Assembly: GCA_017444165.1 (NCBI GenBank)
Contig: JAFSXH010000215.1
Location: 1 to 7,427 of the forward strand
Source: a bacterium
GTDB taxonomy: Bacteria > Vulcanimicrobiota > Xenobia > Xenobiales > Xenobiaceae
Length of the DNA: 7,427 nucleotides
Direction: 5' to 3'
Shown here one piece after another: positions 6,301-7,427 of the stretch (positions within the stretch are counted from its first letter, which is position 1; the number at the start of each line of letters is the position of its first letter). The translations under genes and the position numbers were made by a program. The notes beneath the pieces are model-generated. The model was not told where the DNA came from. It was given only the letters and a program-made list of their open reading frames with translations, and searched no databases.

Positions 6301-7427
6301 TTTTTCAAAAGAGAGCTAGGTGAGAAACCGCCCTTGGCCTTCATACCTCTAAATCCCTCACCATAGACACAATCTATAACGGCCTGACACTCACTAAAAT
6401 TCAATTCTACATCAGTATGTGTCACTGGAGAGCCGCCCTTCTTAGAAAGAGAAATTTCTATATTGACCTTTTCTCCAGCTTTATAATAAGTTTTAGAGAG
6501 AGTGGCCTCAATATCAAAATCACTTTGCTTATGGGGACTGGCTCCTAGAGTGCAGGCAGAAATTGAACGTCTATGTTCATCACACCAAACTAATAGGTGA
6601 GGTCTCTGCGCTAAAACTGGAGGAACTTTAAGATAGCCTTCAATCTCCCCGTTGTGAGAATATTGCTTGACAGAGGCCAAAACTTTTCCCTCAAAATTGC
6701 GCAACTCGAATAAAAAAGGTGTGCGGTTCTTAACCTTATTTTGCAAAGAAGCGTAAAAGCGCAAATCTTGTCTTGCCGATACAGTAGCAGAATTACACCA
6801 CATGTAACCTTTGTAATCTGAAGTATTATCTCTATTAAACCTCGATAAATGTATAAAGATATCTCCAGCAGAATCTATAATATATAGTCCAACCTTATCA
6901 CTGGAATTGCGCAGATCGATCAATCCGTAAGGAAGTAACAAACTCTCCTCAGTTAAGTTGATTAATTTTTGACCGTCACTGTAATATAAATTATCTACCT
7001 TTTTACTGCAAAGCAAGAGATTAGATTCTTCTGTAACTTCTAAATCCGAGATGTTACACAGAGAGTAAGAATGATCATTTCCGCAAGAAATTTCTACTAT
7101 ATAGACACCTTTTGGCAGAGGAGCTAATAAAAAAGTTGAACCTTCACCAGCAGTTACCTTTATATTATCAACCTTCTTTATAAAATCAGATAATCGAGAA
7201 AGAGCAGACGATTCAAAATTGGTGTAATCTAAATTTATATTCTGCTTCATAGCAGCCAAGAGGTCGAATTTATAAAGACTCCAAGTAAGCTCTTCTCGAT
7301 GGTAATTATTGAGAGTTAGGCTAAGATGTTGAGTAGAGTCCGCTCTAAATATAGGTTGCGCAAAACAGAGTCTTGCAGATCTGGAAGCTAAAGAGAGTGA
7401 ACCTAATAAACAGATGATTAACAATAA
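3345..7427 (-). CDS. Alpha-2-macroglobulin family protein lacking a visible thioester motif; 5' end probably cut by the right window edge
   Basis: Bacterial A2M-like proteins are large envelope macroglobulins thought to trap or inhibit proteases in the periplasm. About 1,360 residues are visible, numbered from a TTG at 7422-7424. Residues 2-23 look like the core of a signal peptide (LLIICLLGSLSLA, possible cut after CFA at 22) without a charged start. An MG2-like segment with YYKAGEKVNIEISL is at 313-326. Bait/MG-type beta domains run through about 620-730. The A2M core signature is LPDLDGEWLLVANVRG (701-716), then SPFEFNHKSAEFINGGDVAQ (732-751). A helical thioester-type domain spans about 885-1140, with QNSDGGFSW (942) and AGGWNTEIDTIFALEAI (1117). 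The C-terminal receptor-like domain spans about 1235-1350, with LPVSGGLIVDGI and a closing GSFSVSPAIMW. No CxEQ is present where it is expected (about 892-905). No lipobox is seen, unlike E. coli YfhM. The reading frame is open to the edge (TTA at 7425-7427), so the true start is probably outside. Its stop overlaps the lipoprotein gene. Confidence 0.9.
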   Translation of the reverse strand, partial: LLLIICLLGSLSLASRSARLCFAQPIFRADSTQHLSLTLNNYHREELTWSLYKFDLLAAMKQNINLDYTNFESSALSRLSDFIKKVDNIKVTAGEGSTFLLAPLPKGVYIVEISCGNDHSYSLCNISDLEVTEESNLLLCSKKVDNLYYSDGQKLINLTEESLLLPYGLIDLRNSSDKVGLYIIDSAGDIFIHLSRFNRDNTSDYKGYMWCNSATVSARQDLRFYASLQNKVKNRTPFLFELRNFEGKVLASVKQYSHNGEIEGYLKVPPVLAQRPHLLVWCDEHRRSISACTLGASPHKQSDFDIEATLSKTYYKAGEKVNIEISLSKKGGSPVTHTDVELNFSECQAVIDCVYGEGFRGMKAKGGFSPSSLLKKISIKTDGSGKAKATFICPPLLAKGESEQIKAVRIHAEVKNGLSAVQSVGTFFYVNNDRLYSLDGEEHLTLGDESRYFLQVNQFNGVVLAGEEFTLNIKDGDGNIDSVHKLKVGEVGQAEFTWKPKKVGNYLLCLEDKTKLRVEVVDRSKEPLIINLSDNICKVGDILSVDICTLNDELPVIFLVKGKGGARRFVLRTEDGRSQLNLKIEEVFGDYFDIEAYLLNSPKKVEKRVWLDNSLKHLSVRGELDSDLISNRDFQGELKTVNKQGRPVVSMASLSLIGPKRQPLLANDQWGDSVAIFTENKKINLGCYESDDSGSIKLDLQLPDLDGEWLLVANVRGKDGSWGERVFPLQIRSPFEFNHKSAEFINGGDVAQVNLQLKNITTEKLEAKVKIISADDEILYLQNKQDINSNIIEFDRVIIEPGKDHNFDLMVKGGLPGLSCIKVYVESGEFRKTYELPIEVKPLFISYIESESGILERESTLVLDDFKSEFIGRVYDRHLDIEIMNGLCGVLVSVTENLSHNENLEVVNVLSKWYSRTLCAELLAQKVTNEQEEEYLNYLKRAQNSDGGFSWKQGLKSDLIQTIFVKHYLEQLQNYGINGLSGITKRAEDYLVRSLDKLDISDRLLVYLVLDRDRFKVPLDKAITKADSLNNSGLLALIVHLVEQDRADEARVLWSKFERTRSKIWSKSGKVRCAYWVGDERFSDVAVTSLALLTAAKLGLEESVQNNYINWLMQNRVAGGWNTEIDTIFALEAISKRAFLDIDDIDKKINYGVWINGNEAEVGRVLDREISWHRHISFNVAQLPEGTLKVKFVKNGQKKIFVNVYEKLTLRGMNQSGYVNREHNEVIKDISKAPFYIESLWQDNGTYRGDKAKITLKVTNKRDLCRVYVKLPVSGGLIVDGIRGTDGLDYQFDGKSNCLEIVHLSPGKHTFTLDCHLAYCGSFSVSPAIMWTENGGEDIYAQSPVLEFSVLNKDLKDEKL
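3367..3371 (-). promoter_or_regulatory. Shine-Dalgarno site for the small lipoprotein gene
   Basis: The minus strand reads AAGGA here, eight bases before the ATG at 3356-3358. It sits inside the last codons of the A2M-like gene and supports the chosen lipoprotein start despite the 14-base gene overlap. Confidence 0.7.

Larger units (their letters stand above)
1..7427 (-). other. Compact four-gene envelope operon (A2M-like, lipoprotein, M16 peptidase, lnt)
   Basis: All four genes run in one direction with junctions of -14, +3 and -4 bases. No stretch longer than three bases is non-coding, so no internal promoter or terminator is expected between genes, and none is seen. Both window edges fall inside genes, so the operon may extend further either way. 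Co-transcription is inferred from spacing and from the ribosome-binding sites embedded in upstream genes. Confidence 0.75.

Noticed and set aside
7365..7371. Possible lipobox at cysteine 20 of the A2M-like protein
   Set aside because: The residues before it are ARL, which do not fit the [LVI][ASTVI][GAS]C pattern; a type I signal cut after the following FA is more plausible.

Overview
The window is a single tightly packed block of four genes, all read on the minus strand, so it is described right to left. From about 7427 down to 1 the order is: a large alpha-2-macroglobulin (A2M) family protein cut by the right edge; a 142-residue predicted lipoprotein; an 802-residue M16 (pitrilysin-family) zinc peptidase with a signal peptide; and the N-terminal third of apolipoprotein N-acyltransferase (Lnt), cut by the left edge. 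The Lnt fragment starts at a GTG and has no stop inside the window, so simple ORF finding misses it. It is recognisable from its membrane segments and a typical Lnt W...E...G..W...Q...G..G...NA pattern.

The genes overlap by 14 bases (A2M/lipoprotein), are 3 bases apart (lipoprotein/M16) and overlap by 4 bases in a GTGA junction (M16/lnt). There is no intergenic DNA to hold a promoter or terminator. This strongly suggests one polycistronic transcript whose promoter lies beyond the right edge. I see no RNA genes, mobile elements, CRISPR arrays or insertion sequences.

All four products belong to the cell envelope. A2M-like proteins are periplasmic macroglobulins, the M16 protein is exported, the small protein should be lipid-anchored, and Lnt finishes lipoprotein maturation in the inner membrane. 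This points to a diderm (Gram-negative-type) bacterium with an AT-rich genome (about 40% GC by eye). I cannot assign a phylum from the sequence alone.

The most interesting points are as follows. The A2M-like protein keeps its thioester-domain scaffold but shows no CxEQ thioester motif. The M16 protein keeps a complete zinc site in its first half, while its second half has lost the corresponding segment. A macroglobulin, an exported protease, a lipoprotein and Lnt are linked in one operon, without the penicillin-binding protein 1C gene that often accompanies bacterial A2M genes.
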